DNA of 64,000 nucleotides from the NCBI RefSeq assembly GCF_003660455.1, contig NZ_QZVR01000004.1, positions 186,001-250,000 on the forward strand, written 5' to 3'. The position numbers were made by a program, and so were the translations under genes. The DNA is from Nocardioides ferulae (GTDB lineage Bacteria > Actinomycetota > Actinomycetes > Propionibacteriales > Nocardioidaceae). A model generated the notes under the pieces. That model did no database searches. It saw only the letters and a list, made by a program, of their open reading frames with translations, and was not told the DNA's origin. Positions 18,380 through 27,420 of the stretch are shown piece by piece (within the stretch, counting starts at the first letter, position 1; each line of letters opens with the position of its first letter).

Positions 18380-19516
18380 GTGAGCGCGCTCTCGGGCGGG
18401 GTCCCCTGGCAGTCGGTCGCGCGCCTGGTCGAGCGGGTCGTCGACGACGAGCATCTGGTCGAGTCGCTGGTGGCGGGGGTGCGCACCGCGGTCCGCGACA
18501 TCACCCCGCTCGCGCCCGCGGACGTGGCGGGCCACACCCGGGCGCTGCTGATCGCCGCCGCGCGGGCGGTCGCGGAACGGCGCGCCCCCACCGAGGCCGA
18601 GCTGGCGTTCGTCGAGGAGCTGGCCGTCACCCGAGCCGGCCAGGGAGTGCCTGTGGAGGCGGTGCTGTCGGCGGTGCACCTGGCGTCTCGCTCGATCTGG
18701 AGCCGGGCCCGCGAGCTCGCCCCGCTGGAGGAGGTCACCGCGGTCCAGCTCCTCGAGGCGCGTGAGCTGTACGACGACTGGGCCGAGGTGGTGCGCACGC
18801 GCCTGGTCGGCGCCCATCGCCGGGCCACCGCGGAGCAGGCACCGCGCCGAGGCGACCGAGACGTGGCGCTGCTGCGGCGGCTCCTGGCCGGGGGCACGGC
18901 CGCCGCCCTGGCGGCGGTCGAGGCCGGTCACCGGGAGACCACGCCGCTGCTGGTGGCGGTGGCCCGGCCCGGTGACGCGGCGACCGTGGCGGCGTTCGAG
19001 GCGGCCGTGCGCGGACGCGGCGTACTCCTGGGACGCGTGGACGCGCTGCTGGTGGCGGTCGCCGCGAGGCTCCCCGCGGCGTCGCGCTCGACCGCCGTGC
19101 GGATCGGTCTCGCCGGTCCGGCCGAGCCGGAGGAGCTGCACGTGCTGCGCGACCAGGCGGTGGCCGCGCTCGGAGCGGTCGAGATCGCCCGCAGGGAGGG
19201 TTGCCACCACGTGTCGGACCTGCCGACCCTCGCCGCGCTCGGTCGCAACGGCGACCTCGGGCTGGTCCTGGCCGCCCGCCACCATGGGTCCCGGACGGAG
19301 CTGGCGGGCAGTGTGGACGAGGTCGCGCGCACGGTGCGGGCGTGGGTGGAGCACGACCGCGACGTGCGCGCCGTCGCGCGCGAGCTGTTCGTGCACCCGA
19401 ACACCGTCCGCAACCGGGTGCAACGGTTCGCCGACGTCACCGGCGTCGATCCGTGGAGCTGCTTCGGCGCGGTCGACGCCTGGTGGCTGTGCCACAGCTG
19501 GCTGACCGAGCCCTGA
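18380..19516 (+). CDS. PucR/CdaR-type transcriptional regulator
   Basis: A 378-residue regulator. The C-terminal ~60 residues (VRAVARELFVHPNTVRNRVQRFADVTGVD) form the PucR-type helix-turn-helix. The N-terminal ~150 residues are helical (LVERVVDDEHLVESLVAGVRTAV), like the RsbRD/PucR sensor part, and a GGDEF-like degenerate middle domain is possible. Family members control purine, sugar-diacid or proline use. The GTG start at 18380 lacks a good ribosome site. It is convergent with the TPP enzyme gene, and 31-bp repeats lie upstream. Confidence 0.8.
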   Translation: MSALSGGVPWQSVARLVERVVDDEHLVESLVAGVRTAVRDITPLAPADVAGHTRALLIAAARAVAERRAPTEAELAFVEELAVTRAGQGVPVEAVLSAVHLASRSIWSRARELAPLEEVTAVQLLEARELYDDWAEVVRTRLVGAHRRATAEQAPRRGDRDVALLRRLLAGGTAAALAAVEAGHRETTPLLVAVARPGDAATVAAFEAAVRGRGVLLGRVDALLVAVAARLPAASRSTAVRIGLAGPAEPEELHVLRDQAVAALGAVEIARREGCHHVSDLPTLAALGRNGDLGLVLAARHHGSRTELAGSVDEVARTVRAWVEHDRDVRAVARELFVHPNTVRNRVQRFADVTGVDPWSCFGAVDAWWLCHSWLTEP

Positions 19517-19548
19517 GCTGCCCTTGAGCGGCCCTCGAGCCGAACCTG

Positions 19549-19563
19549 GCCCGCTGCGCGGGC
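19549..19563. terminator. short GC hairpin between convergent genes
   Basis: GCCCGC and GCGGGC (19549-19554 and 19558-19563) form a 6-bp stem with a TGC loop between two convergent stops. It probably serves both strands. Confidence 0.5.
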
Positions 19564-19565
19564 GA

Positions 19566-21332
19566 TCAGCCGGCCGGCTCCTGGTGCATCTGCTTGAACG
19601 ACTTCAGCGCGGGGGCCCACAGGTGGGCGACCGGGTCGACCTCCACCTGGACGACGGCGGCCCGACCGCAGTCGCGGGCCCGCTCGAGGGCGCCGCGCAG
19701 CTGGGTCGCGTCGGTGACCCGCTCCCCGTGGGCGCCGAGCCCCTCGCCCACGAGGTCGTAGCGGCACGGGGAGAAGTCGCTGAACACGACCCGGTCGGCG
19801 GGCAGGTTGGACCCGGTCAGCACCTTGCGGGCCACGGTCGCGACCGGGTGCGCCGCGATCTGCTGGCTCATCTTGACCATGCCCCACTGGCCGTCGACCA
19901 GCACCACGAAGACGATCGGCAGCCCGAGCCGCACGGCGGTCTCGACCTCGCCGGGGTGCATCCCGAAGGCTCCGTCGCCGATCAGCACGCACACCGGCCG
20001 CCCGGTGCCGATGGCGGCGCCGAGCGACTGGCCCATGCCGGCTCCGAGCATGCCGAACTTGAAGGTCGACAGCAGGGAGCGCGGCATGGTCGCGGTGTGG
20101 AAGAAGTTCGACCAGACCACGGTGTTGCCGCCGTCGAAGACCCAGACGGTGTCTCGCGGCATCACCTGCTGCGCGGTGCTCGGCACCAGCGCCGGCGGGA
20201 CGTGGCGGCTCGGCCGGGTCAGCGCCTTGTCGAGCCGGACCCGCTCCTTGCGCCAGGCGGACCGCCAGCTCTTCAGTCGGGCGGTACGCCGCGCCAGCGC
20301 CGGCACCCCGCGCCGCTCCACGGCGTCGGCCAGCTCGCGCAGCCCCGCGCGGGCGTCGGCGAGCAGGGCGAGCGTCAGCGGCTTGTTGACGCCCAGGTGG
20401 TCGTCGTCGACGTCGATCTGGATGGTCTGCTGCCGGTGCGGGGGTGCCCAGTTCGGGGCCTTGCCCCACCAGTCGGTCTCGCCCAGCCGGCTGCCGACGA
20501 CCAGGACGACGTCGGCCGCGTTGCGGACCTCGTCGTTGAGGTCGAGCGCGGTCATCGGGATCGCCTCGAGCCGTTGCTCGGGCAGTGCGCCGCGCGCGGC
20601 CCAGCTGGTGGTGACCGGGGCGCCGAGCAGGGCCGCGAGGCGGGCGAGCTCGTCCTCGGCGCCGGCGTGCAACACCCCGGAGCCGACGTGGATCAGTGGC
20701 TGCTCGGCCGCCACCAGCAGTTGCGCGGCCCGGTCGACGAGCCCCGCGTCCGGCGCCACCGGCGTGGTCCGGCGGTAGGAGGCCGGCGCTCGGACTGCGT
20801 CGGGGCCCAGGCCGGTGGCCTGGTTGACCAGGTTCTCGGGGACGTCGAGGTGCACGACGCCGGGTCGGCCGGTGAAGCAGGCCCGCAGCGCCCGGCGCAG
20901 CAGCTCGGGCAGCCGGTCCGCGCTCGGCACCCGTCCCGACCAGCGGGTCATCGGAGCGGTGACGGCGGTCTGGTCGAAGCTCTGGTAGGCGCCGCCGCGG
21001 TCCGGGTGGGTGATCCCGAGGCGCCGGCAGCTGGTGATGAGCAGCACCCGGTTGCCCTCACCCTGCTCGACGGCCACACCGGGCAGCACGTTGGCGACGC
21101 CGGGTCCGTTGGAGGCGATGCAGACGCCGAGCCGGCCGGTCAGTCGCGCGTAGGCGCCGGCCATGTGGGCCGCGGAGCTCTCGTGGCGGGGCGAGTGCAG
21201 GGTGATCCCCTCGCCGGCGAGCGCCCGGTAGAGCCCGAAGTAGGTGCCGTCGATGATGCCGAAGACGTCCGTGACGCCTTCGGCGGCCAGCGCCTTCGCG
21301 ATCAGCTGCCCGCCGGTGAGGTTCGCGCCCAT
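19566..21332 (-). CDS. thiamine-pyrophosphate enzyme, acetolactate synthase-like
   Basis: A 588-residue three-domain TPP enzyme. The N-terminal domain has the activating Glu in SPRHESSAAHMAGAYAR and the substrate loop ASNGPGVANVLPGV. The middle domain is at PLIHVGSGVLHAGAEDEL. The C-terminal TPP/Mg motif starts with GDGAFGMHPGEVETAVRLGLP. The usual NN that closes the Mg motif is replaced by VDGQWG, so the exact reaction is uncertain: acetolactate synthase, benzaldehyde-lyase-like or oxalyl-CoA decarboxylase-like are all possible. No small regulatory subunit gene is adjacent, which argues against biosynthetic IlvB. ATG 21332 follows AAGGAG. Confidence 0.82.
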   Translation of the reverse strand: MGANLTGGQLIAKALAAEGVTDVFGIIDGTYFGLYRALAGEGITLHSPRHESSAAHMAGAYARLTGRLGVCIASNGPGVANVLPGVAVEQGEGNRVLLITSCRRLGITHPDRGGAYQSFDQTAVTAPMTRWSGRVPSADRLPELLRRALRACFTGRPGVVHLDVPENLVNQATGLGPDAVRAPASYRRTTPVAPDAGLVDRAAQLLVAAEQPLIHVGSGVLHAGAEDELARLAALLGAPVTTSWAARGALPEQRLEAIPMTALDLNDEVRNAADVVLVVGSRLGETDWWGKAPNWAPPHRQQTIQIDVDDDHLGVNKPLTLALLADARAGLRELADAVERRGVPALARRTARLKSWRSAWRKERVRLDKALTRPSRHVPPALVPSTAQQVMPRDTVWVFDGGNTVVWSNFFHTATMPRSLLSTFKFGMLGAGMGQSLGAAIGTGRPVCVLIGDGAFGMHPGEVETAVRLGLPIVFVVLVDGQWGMVKMSQQIAAHPVATVARKVLTGSNLPADRVVFSDFSPCRYDLVGEGLGAHGERVTDATQLRGALERARDCGRAAVVQVEVDPVAHLWAPALKSFKQMHQEPAG

Positions 21333-21455
21333 CTCGACTCCTTGTGGTAGAGCCCAGACGCTAGCGAGAGATGCGGGTGCGACCTCTGTGCGGCAGCCCT
21401 CGATGCGCGGCTGAACTGTGCTGAGGCACAACTGCGACGCCTACGCCCTCTTTGG

Positions 21456-21516
21456 CGACCCGGCGCCGGCAGCAGCGCCGACTGAGCGGCGTACGACCTG
21501 CACGAGCGCCGGGTCG
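21456..21516 (-). terminator. inverted repeat downstream of flhA
   Basis: CGACCCGGCGC (21456-21466) and GCGCCGGGTCG (21506-21516) are perfect complements with a 39-base loop that holds a further GCGCCG. It lies just beyond the flhA stop and before the TPP gene. It is a plausible end of the long flagellar operon. Confidence 0.5.
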
Positions 21517-21527
21517 GCGGGGGAACG

Positions 21528-23609
21528 TCAGGTGAGGGCGGGGGTGGGGGCGGTGATGACGGCCTCGGACTGGATGCGGGCGGCGCCGCCGAGCTCCTGG
21601 TAGGACATCACCGCCAGGCGCGGGACGGTGGGGCCGACCAGCCGGCGTACCGCTGCCCGCACCTGCGGCGCGCAGACCAGCACCGGGCGCAGGTTGCGGT
21701 TCTCCATCTCGGTGGCCTGCTGCAGCAGCTCGGTGATCATCGCGCCGCCGGTGTCGGGGTCGATGGCGATCATCGGGCCGTGGTCGCCGGCCCGCATGGT
21801 CTCGAGCAGCCGCTGCTCGAGCTGCGGGTCGAAGGTCATCACGTGCAGCGTGCCGTCGACCAGGTACGGCGCGGCGATGGCCGGGCCGAGCGCGGTGCGG
21901 GCCGCCTCGACGAGCGCGTCGGGCTCCTTGGTGCGCGGCGCCTTCAGCGAGAGGGCCTCGAAGATCCGCACCAGGTCGCGGATCGCGACCCCCTCGTCGA
22001 GCAGTGCCTGCAGCACCAGCTGCACCTCGCCCAGGCTGAGCTGGGCCGGGGTGAGCTCCTCGACGACCACCGGGTTCGTGCGCTTGACCACCTCGGTGAG
22101 CATCCGCACGTCCTCGCGGCCGAGCAGCCGGGCGGCGTGCTGGGTGACCACCTCGGCGAGGTGGGTGGTCAGCACCGAGGCCCGGTCGACGACGGTCGCG
22201 CCGCTGAGCTCGGCCTGGCTGCGCATCTCGCTGGGGATCCACTTCGCCTCGAGGCCGAAGACCGGCTCGCGGGTGGCGGTGCCGGGCAGCGAGCCCAGGA
22301 AGTCGCCGATCGCCAGCACGGTGCCGGGGGGCGCCTCGCCGCGGGCGACCTCGATGCCGAACAGCGTGATCGCATAGGTCTGGGAGGGCAGGTCGATGTT
22401 GTCGCGGGTGCGCACCGGCGGGATGACGATGCCCAGGTCGCCCGCGATCTTGCGGCGCAGCGCCTTGACCCGGTCGAGCAGGTCGCCGCCCGCGCTGGAG
22501 TCGACCAGGTCGATCAGGTCGGCCGCCAGCTCGAGGCCGAGGGGGTTGACCTGCACCTCGGCGGCCAGCTGCTCGGGGGTATCGGTGGGCGCGGCGGCGA
22601 GCGCGCGGTCGACGCGGTCCTGCTCCTCGATCGCGTCGGCCGCGTCGTCGCGGACCCGGGAGGAGGCGATCAGGAGCAGCCCGCCGGCGGCGATGAACGG
22701 CAGCTTGGGGAGGCCGGGGATCAGGCACAGGAACAGGGCGGCGCCGCCGGCGATCCGCATGGGGAGGCGCTGGCTGGTGAGCTGGCGGACGATGTCGCTG
22801 CCCATGTCGTCGTTGCCGGTGGAGCGGGTGACGACCAGGCCGGTGGCCACCGAGAGCAGCAGGGCCGGGATCTGGGAGACCAGGCCGTCGCCGACCGAGA
22901 GCAGGCTGTAGGTCTGCACGGCCTCGCCCATCGGCATCCCCATCTGGGCGACGCCGATGGCGAACCCGCCGAGCAGGTTGACCAGCGTGATGATGACGCC
23001 GGCGATCGCGTCGCCCTTGACGAACTTCGAGGCGCCGTCCATCGCGCCGTAGAAGTCGGCCTCGGCGTGCACCTCGCTGCGGCGCCGGCGGGCCTCCTCC
23101 TCGTCGATCAGCCCGGAGTTGAGGTCGGCGTCGATCGCCATCTGCTTGCCGGGCATCGCGTCGAGGGTGAACCGGGCGCCGACCTCGGCGACCCGGCCGG
23201 CACCGTTGGTGATGACCACGAACTGGATGATCAGCAGGATCGTGAACACGATCAGCCCGACGACCAGCGAGCCGCCGACCACGAAGGTGCCGAAGGTCTC
23301 CACGACCTTGCCGGCGTAGCCGTCGAGCAGCACCAGACGGGTGGTGCTGACGTTGAGCGCCAGCCGGAACAGGGTCATCACCAGGATCACCGCGGGGAAC
23401 GCGGCGAAGTCGAGCGGCCGGTGGATGAACATCGCGGTCAGCAGGATCAGCAGCGCGCCGGTGATGTTGACCGTGATCAGCAGGTCGAGGAACGCCGGGG
23501 GCAGCGGCACGACCAGCATCACGACGATGCCGACGATGCCGATCGGCACCGCGAGCTGGGTCATTCGCTTCAGCGGCGAAGCGGTGGAGCTGGGCATAGC
23601 GGGGGGCAT
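21528..23609 (-). CDS. flhA: flagellar export gate protein FlhA
   Basis: A 693-residue FHIPEP-family protein of the flagellar type III export gate. Seven or eight membrane helices fill the first ~320 residues. The conserved cytoplasmic loop is clear (GARFTLDAMPGKQMAIDADLNSGLI, followed by EEARRRR). The C-terminal ~350 residues form the FlhA cytoplasmic ring that receives substrates and chaperones. It is the last gene of the fliO-to-flhA series, 93 bases after flhB. The ATG at 23609 has GGAAGG upstream. Confidence 0.97.
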   Translation of the reverse strand: MPPAMPSSTASPLKRMTQLAVPIGIVGIVVMLVVPLPPAFLDLLITVNITGALLILLTAMFIHRPLDFAAFPAVILVMTLFRLALNVSTTRLVLLDGYAGKVVETFGTFVVGGSLVVGLIVFTILLIIQFVVITNGAGRVAEVGARFTLDAMPGKQMAIDADLNSGLIDEEEARRRRSEVHAEADFYGAMDGASKFVKGDAIAGVIITLVNLLGGFAIGVAQMGMPMGEAVQTYSLLSVGDGLVSQIPALLLSVATGLVVTRSTGNDDMGSDIVRQLTSQRLPMRIAGGAALFLCLIPGLPKLPFIAAGGLLLIASSRVRDDAADAIEEQDRVDRALAAAPTDTPEQLAAEVQVNPLGLELAADLIDLVDSSAGGDLLDRVKALRRKIAGDLGIVIPPVRTRDNIDLPSQTYAITLFGIEVARGEAPPGTVLAIGDFLGSLPGTATREPVFGLEAKWIPSEMRSQAELSGATVVDRASVLTTHLAEVVTQHAARLLGREDVRMLTEVVKRTNPVVVEELTPAQLSLGEVQLVLQALLDEGVAIRDLVRIFEALSLKAPRTKEPDALVEAARTALGPAIAAPYLVDGTLHVMTFDPQLEQRLLETMRAGDHGPMIAIDPDTGGAMITELLQQATEMENRNLRPVLVCAPQVRAAVRRLVGPTVPRLAVMSYQELGGAARIQSEAVITAPTPALT

Positions 23610-23702
23610 GGAGGCCTTCCGGGTGTGCGGGGCCGCTGACGCGGTCCCTCCTCGATGCCGTCCATGGCACGTGCGACGCCGTCCTGGTGCCGACCGCTGT
23701 CC

Positions 23703-24935
23703 CTATCGGCCGGCGGTGGCGGAGGCTGAGGGTTTCGGCCGGCGCCGACCTGCGGGCAGCACCTCCGGCAGCGCCTCGGTCTTGCGCGGGGTGCGGTGCT
23801 CGCCGCCGTGCGAGCCCAGCTTGCGCCGGCCGATGACGAAGGCCAGCACCGTGGCGACCGCGGCGTACAGCTCGGCGGGGATCTCCTGCCCGACCCGGGT
23901 GGAGGTGTAGAGCGCGCGGGCGAGCGGCACGTCGCGCACGAGCGGCACCCGGGCCTCGGTGGCGGCCTCGCGGATGCGCAGCGCGATCGCGCCGGCGCCG
24001 CGGGCGACCACCCGGGGAGCGCCGCGCTCGGGCTCGTAGACCAGGGCGATCGCCACGTGGGTGGGGTTGACCAGCACCACGTCGGCGGTGGCGACGTCGG
24101 CGATCATCCGGTTGCGGGAGGCCGCGAGCTGGCGTGAGCGGATCGCACCCTTCAGCAGCGGGTCGCCCTCGCTCTGCTTGTGCTCGCGCTTGACCTCGTC
24201 CTTGGTCATCCGGGTCTGCTTGCCGACCTTGCGGCGCTGGAACGCATAGTCGGCCAGGCCCATCACCACCCCGGCGATGCCCGCGTTGCGCAGCAGCCGG
24301 AGGACGTCGTCGGTGACGGCGCCCAGGACGGTGTCCATCGGCACCAGGCCGCCGAGCAGCGGCATCAGGCCCTTGACCGCGAGGAAGCCCATCCACGCCA
24401 CCACCGACACCTTCAGCAGCATCTTGGCGCCCTCCCACATCGCCTGCAGCCCGAAGATCCGCTTGGCGCCCTTGATCGGGTCCAGCTTGGCGAGCTTGGG
24501 CTTCAGCGACTTGGTGGCCAGGTAGAAGCCGCCCTGGGAGAGAGCGCCGGCGACGCCGAGCAGCATCACGCCGAGGCCGAGCAGGACCAGTGTCCACAGC
24601 ACGTGCATCAGCCCCTCGCCCAGCAGCTCCAGGGCGACCGGGACGGTCGGGTTCTGCACGGAGCTGAGCGTGCGGGCCATCAGCGTGCGCTGGGCGTCCA
24701 GCTCGTGGCTGGCCAGGGTCGGCAGGGCGAGTGCGAAGAGCAGCATCGCCGACCAGGAGCCGATCTCCTGGGTGCGCGGGACCTGCCCCTCCTTGCGGTT
24801 CTCCTTGCGCTTCTTCGGAGTGGGTTTCTCTGTCTTCTCCTCGCTCACGCCCTCACCCCCGATCCGGGCTGGCTCGTGACGGGGTGGTTCGTGACGGGGT
24901 GGCTCGTGATGGGGGTCGTGGTGCTCATCCGGCAC
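23703..24935 (-). CDS. flhB: flagellar export switch protein FlhB
   Basis: A 410-residue FlhB with four membrane helices and the autocleavage motif NPTH (VVLVNPTHVAIALVYEP, about residue 289). Cleavage there switches export from rod/hook to filament subunits. The usual FlhB start (SEEKTEKPTPKKRKENRKEG) begins at a GTG at 24848. The frame remains open to an ATG at 24935 that overlaps fliR by 11 bases and adds 29 His/Pro/Arg-rich residues (HEPPRHEPPRHEPAR). Both starts are possible; the shorter one matches the family best. Function is secure either way. Confidence 0.95.
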   Translation of the reverse strand: MPDEHHDPHHEPPRHEPPRHEPARIGGEGVSEEKTEKPTPKKRKENRKEGQVPRTQEIGSWSAMLLFALALPTLASHELDAQRTLMARTLSSVQNPTVPVALELLGEGLMHVLWTLVLLGLGVMLLGVAGALSQGGFYLATKSLKPKLAKLDPIKGAKRIFGLQAMWEGAKMLLKVSVVAWMGFLAVKGLMPLLGGLVPMDTVLGAVTDDVLRLLRNAGIAGVVMGLADYAFQRRKVGKQTRMTKDEVKREHKQSEGDPLLKGAIRSRQLAASRNRMIADVATADVVLVNPTHVAIALVYEPERGAPRVVARGAGAIALRIREAATEARVPLVRDVPLARALYTSTRVGQEIPAELYAAVATVLAFVIGRRKLGSHGGEHRTPRKTEALPEVLPAGRRRPKPSASATAGR

Positions 24936-25686
24936 CCACCAGGGCGGCCATCGCCTCGTTGGCCAGCTCGGCGAGCCGCTCCACCGCTCCCGGGAGCACC
25001 GGGAAGGAGAGGCCGAGCAGCAGCAGGGTGAGGCCGATCTTGACCGGGAACATCACCGTGATCGCGTTCAGCTGCGGGGCGACCTTGGTCAGCAGCGCGA
25101 GCGCGAGGTCGGCGACGAAGAGCACCGCGATCATCGGGAGGGCGATCTGCACCGCGGTGGTGAAGAAGAGCCCGAACGCGGTGATCAGGATGTCGGAGGC
25201 GCCGGCGAACTCCGGCGAGGTGCCCAGCGGCAGGAAGTGGAAGGTGCGCAGCAGCCCGCCGATGACGAGCAGGTGTGCGCCGCTGACGAACAGCAGGGTG
25301 GTGGCCAGCAGCTGGTGGAACTTGCCGAAGATGCTGTTCTGGCTCATCGACAGCGGGTCGAAGGCCTGGGCGAGCGCGAACCCGCCGAACAGGTCGATCA
25401 GGCTGCCCGCCACCGCCACCGCCGAGAACATCAGGTAGGTCACGAAGCCCAGCAGCAGGCCCACCAGCACCTGGGTGCCGGCGTTGAGCAGCAGTGCCCC
25501 GGTGCCGGTGGGGATGCTGTCGCCGGACGGCACCACGGCGAACGCGAGACCGAGCGCCAGCACCACCTTGGCCATCGTCGGCACCGTGCGGCCGGTGAAC
25601 GGCGGCACCACCAGCAGCCACGACACGATGCGCAGCGAGGCCAGCAGGTAGGCGAGCAGCGGCTCGCCGGCGACGGTGAGGGTCAT
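24925..25686 (-). CDS. fliR: flagellar export gate protein FliR
   Basis: A 253-residue integral membrane protein with about six hydrophobic helices. The N-terminal RIVSWLLVVPPFTGRTVP and the AQAFDPLSMSQNSIFGKFHQLLA segments are FliR hallmarks. It assembles with FliP and FliQ into the export pore at the basal body centre. Its start is 25 bases after fliQ, and its 3' end overlaps the long form of flhB. Confidence 0.95.
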   Translation of the reverse strand: MTLTVAGEPLLAYLLASLRIVSWLLVVPPFTGRTVPTMAKVVLALGLAFAVVPSGDSIPTGTGALLLNAGTQVLVGLLLGFVTYLMFSAVAVAGSLIDLFGGFALAQAFDPLSMSQNSIFGKFHQLLATTLLFVSGAHLLVIGGLLRTFHFLPLGTSPEFAGASDILITAFGLFFTTAVQIALPMIAVLFVADLALALLTKVAPQLNAITVMFPVKIGLTLLLLGLSFPVLPGAVERLAELANEAMAALVGAG

Positions 25687-25711
25687 GGCAGTGTGTGGGG
25701 GAGCGCCCGGC

Positions 25712-25981
25712 TCAGTTGAGCATCGAGGGCAGCGAGTCGAACAGGTCGTGGGTGAAGGCGACCAGCGTGTGCAGCATCCAGTTGCCGCTGATCAGCAGGG
25801 CGACGCCCACGCCGACCAGCTTCGGCACGAACGCCAGCGTGAACTCCTGGATCTGGGTCATCGACTGGAACAGCGAGATCGTGAACCCGATCACCAGCGA
25901 GGTGAGCAGGATCGGCGCGGAGAGCTTCAGCGCCACCACCATGGTGCGCATCGCGAGCTCGATGACGACGGTGTCGGTCAT
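25712..25981 (-). CDS. fliQ: flagellar export gate protein FliQ
   Basis: An 89-residue protein with two membrane helices. LSAPILLTSLVIGFTISLFQ and TQIQEFTLAFVPKLVGVG are the conserved FliQ segments. It is the small subunit of the FliPQR pore. It lies between fliP (14-base gap) and fliR. Confidence 0.96.
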   Translation of the reverse strand: MTDTVVIELAMRTMVVALKLSAPILLTSLVIGFTISLFQSMTQIQEFTLAFVPKLVGVGVALLISGNWMLHTLVAFTHDLFDSLPSMLN

Positions 25982-25995
25982 GTCGGCCTCCCCGG

Positions 25996-26814
25996 TTATC
26001 CGTAGCTCGAGACGAGCGCGGTGATGATGAGGGCCCAGCCGTCGACCAGCACGAACAGCAGCAGCTTGAACGGCAGCGACACCATGACCGGCGGCATCAT
26101 CATCATGCCCAGCGCCATCAGCGCGCCGGCCACGACGATGTCGATGACCAGGAACGGGATGAAGATGATGAAGCCGATGATGAAGGCCTGCTTCAGCTCG
26201 CTGAGCACGAACGCGGGCACCAGCGTCGACATGGCGACGTCGGCCTTGTCCTCGGGCAGGTCGCGGTCGGCGACGTTGGTGAGCAGTCGCAGCTCGTCGT
26301 CGCCGGTCTGCTCGAGCATGAAGTCGCGCAGCGGCTCGACGCCGCGGTCGTAGGCCTGGGACGCCGACACCTTGCCGTCCATGTAGGGCTGCACTCCGGC
26401 GTCGTTGATGTCGGAGAGCACCGGGCCCATGATGAACAGGCTCAGGAACAGCGCCAGGCCGGTCAGCACCTGGGTCGGGGGCGTCTGGTTGAGACCGAGC
26501 GCGTTGCGGGTCAGGCCCAGCACGACCAGGATCTTGGTGAAGCTGGTGCAGGTCAGCAGGATCGCCGGCAGCAGCGAGATCAGGGTCAGCCCGATCAGCG
26601 CGACCACCGAGTTGCTGGGGTTCTCGGTCAGGCCGTCGAGGTCGACGGTCACCCCGGTGCCGCCACTGGGACCGTTCGGTCCGCGCGGCCCGGTCGGGTC
26701 GGCGTACGCCGGGGCGAAGCCGCCGACGCCGAGGAACATCGCGGCGGTCACGAGCGCCAGCAGCCCGACCCGCCGCAGCCGGGTGCGGGCGGTCGACGGC
26801 TCGTGGGCGCTCAC
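25996..26814 (-). CDS. fliP: flagellar export gate protein FliP
   Basis: A 272-residue FliP. An N-terminal signal sequence (VGLLALVTAAMFLGVGGFAPAYA) is followed by a Pro/Gly spacer and the conserved membrane core. Core motifs include LLPAILLTCTSFTKILVVLGL, TPPTQVLTGLALFLS, and the late FVLSELKQAFIIGFIIFIP. FliP forms the core ring of the export gate. It overlaps fliO by 4 bases. Confidence 0.97.
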   Translation of the reverse strand: MSAHEPSTARTRLRRVGLLALVTAAMFLGVGGFAPAYADPTGPRGPNGPSGGTGVTVDLDGLTENPSNSVVALIGLTLISLLPAILLTCTSFTKILVVLGLTRNALGLNQTPPTQVLTGLALFLSLFIMGPVLSDINDAGVQPYMDGKVSASQAYDRGVEPLRDFMLEQTGDDELRLLTNVADRDLPEDKADVAMSTLVPAFVLSELKQAFIIGFIIFIPFLVIDIVVAGALMALGMMMMPPVMVSLPFKLLLFVLVDGWALIITALVSSYG

Positions 26815-27419
26815 GAGGCGCGCCGGGTGGCGGCGGCGAAGGCCTGCCGCCAGGTCTGGACGCTGAGCACGGAGCCGGCGAGCGCTCCCTGGGCGGGGGC
26901 GGCGGTAACGCGCTCGACGGAGGGCGCGACGGCCTCGTCGGCGGCGAGCGCCTCGACCGCGCGGACCGGCCGCGCCTCGGGCTGGGGTTCGGCAGCGGCG
27001 GCGCGGGCGGCGATCAGGTCGGCGACGACGTCGCCGGTGGACACCGGCTCGGTGAGGGCCTTCGGCTCCGGCACCAGGTGCGGCCGGATCGGGGCACTGA
27101 GCTCGGGTGCGGCCTCCGCCTCGATGACCAGCTCGTCCGCGGTGCCGTCGGCCAGGCCGGGCAGGGTCTCGGGCAGCTCCAGCGGGTCGACCTCGGTGAG
27201 CAGCGAGACCTGGTGCTCGGTCACGCCGAGCAGCAGCACCCGCTCACCGACCGTGACCAGCGACACCGACGAGGAGCGGGTGAGCGACTGGCGGTGCAGG
27301 ATGGTGACCGCGGCGCCCTGGGCGCCCCGGAACCGGCGGCTGGTGAACTTGGCGATCAGCAGCATCAGGCCGACGACGGCGGCGAGCGAGAAGACCAGCC
27401 GCAGGGTGAGCTCGAGCAC
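26811..27419 (-). CDS. fliO: flagellar biosynthesis protein FliO
   Basis: A 202-residue protein with one N-terminal membrane helix (LVFSLAAVVGLMLLIAKF). A compact FliO domain follows (ILHRQSLTRSSSVSLVTVGERVLLLGVTEHQVSLL). The poorly conserved, Ala/Glu-rich tail of ~110 residues is cytoplasmic. FliO helps FliP assemble. Position directly before fliP supports the call. Confidence 0.9.
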   Translation of the reverse strand: MLELTLRLVFSLAAVVGLMLLIAKFTSRRFRGAQGAAVTILHRQSLTRSSSVSLVTVGERVLLLGVTEHQVSLLTEVDPLELPETLPGLADGTADELVIEAEAAPELSAPIRPHLVPEPKALTEPVSTGDVVADLIAARAAAAEPQPEARPVRAVEALAADEAVAPSVERVTAAPAQGALAGSVLSVQTWRQAFAAATRRAS

Positions 27420-27420
27420 C

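Noticed and set aside
21361..24597. Long minus-strand frame across flhA and flhB
   Set aside because: Out of frame with both genes, which are clearly real by domain content.
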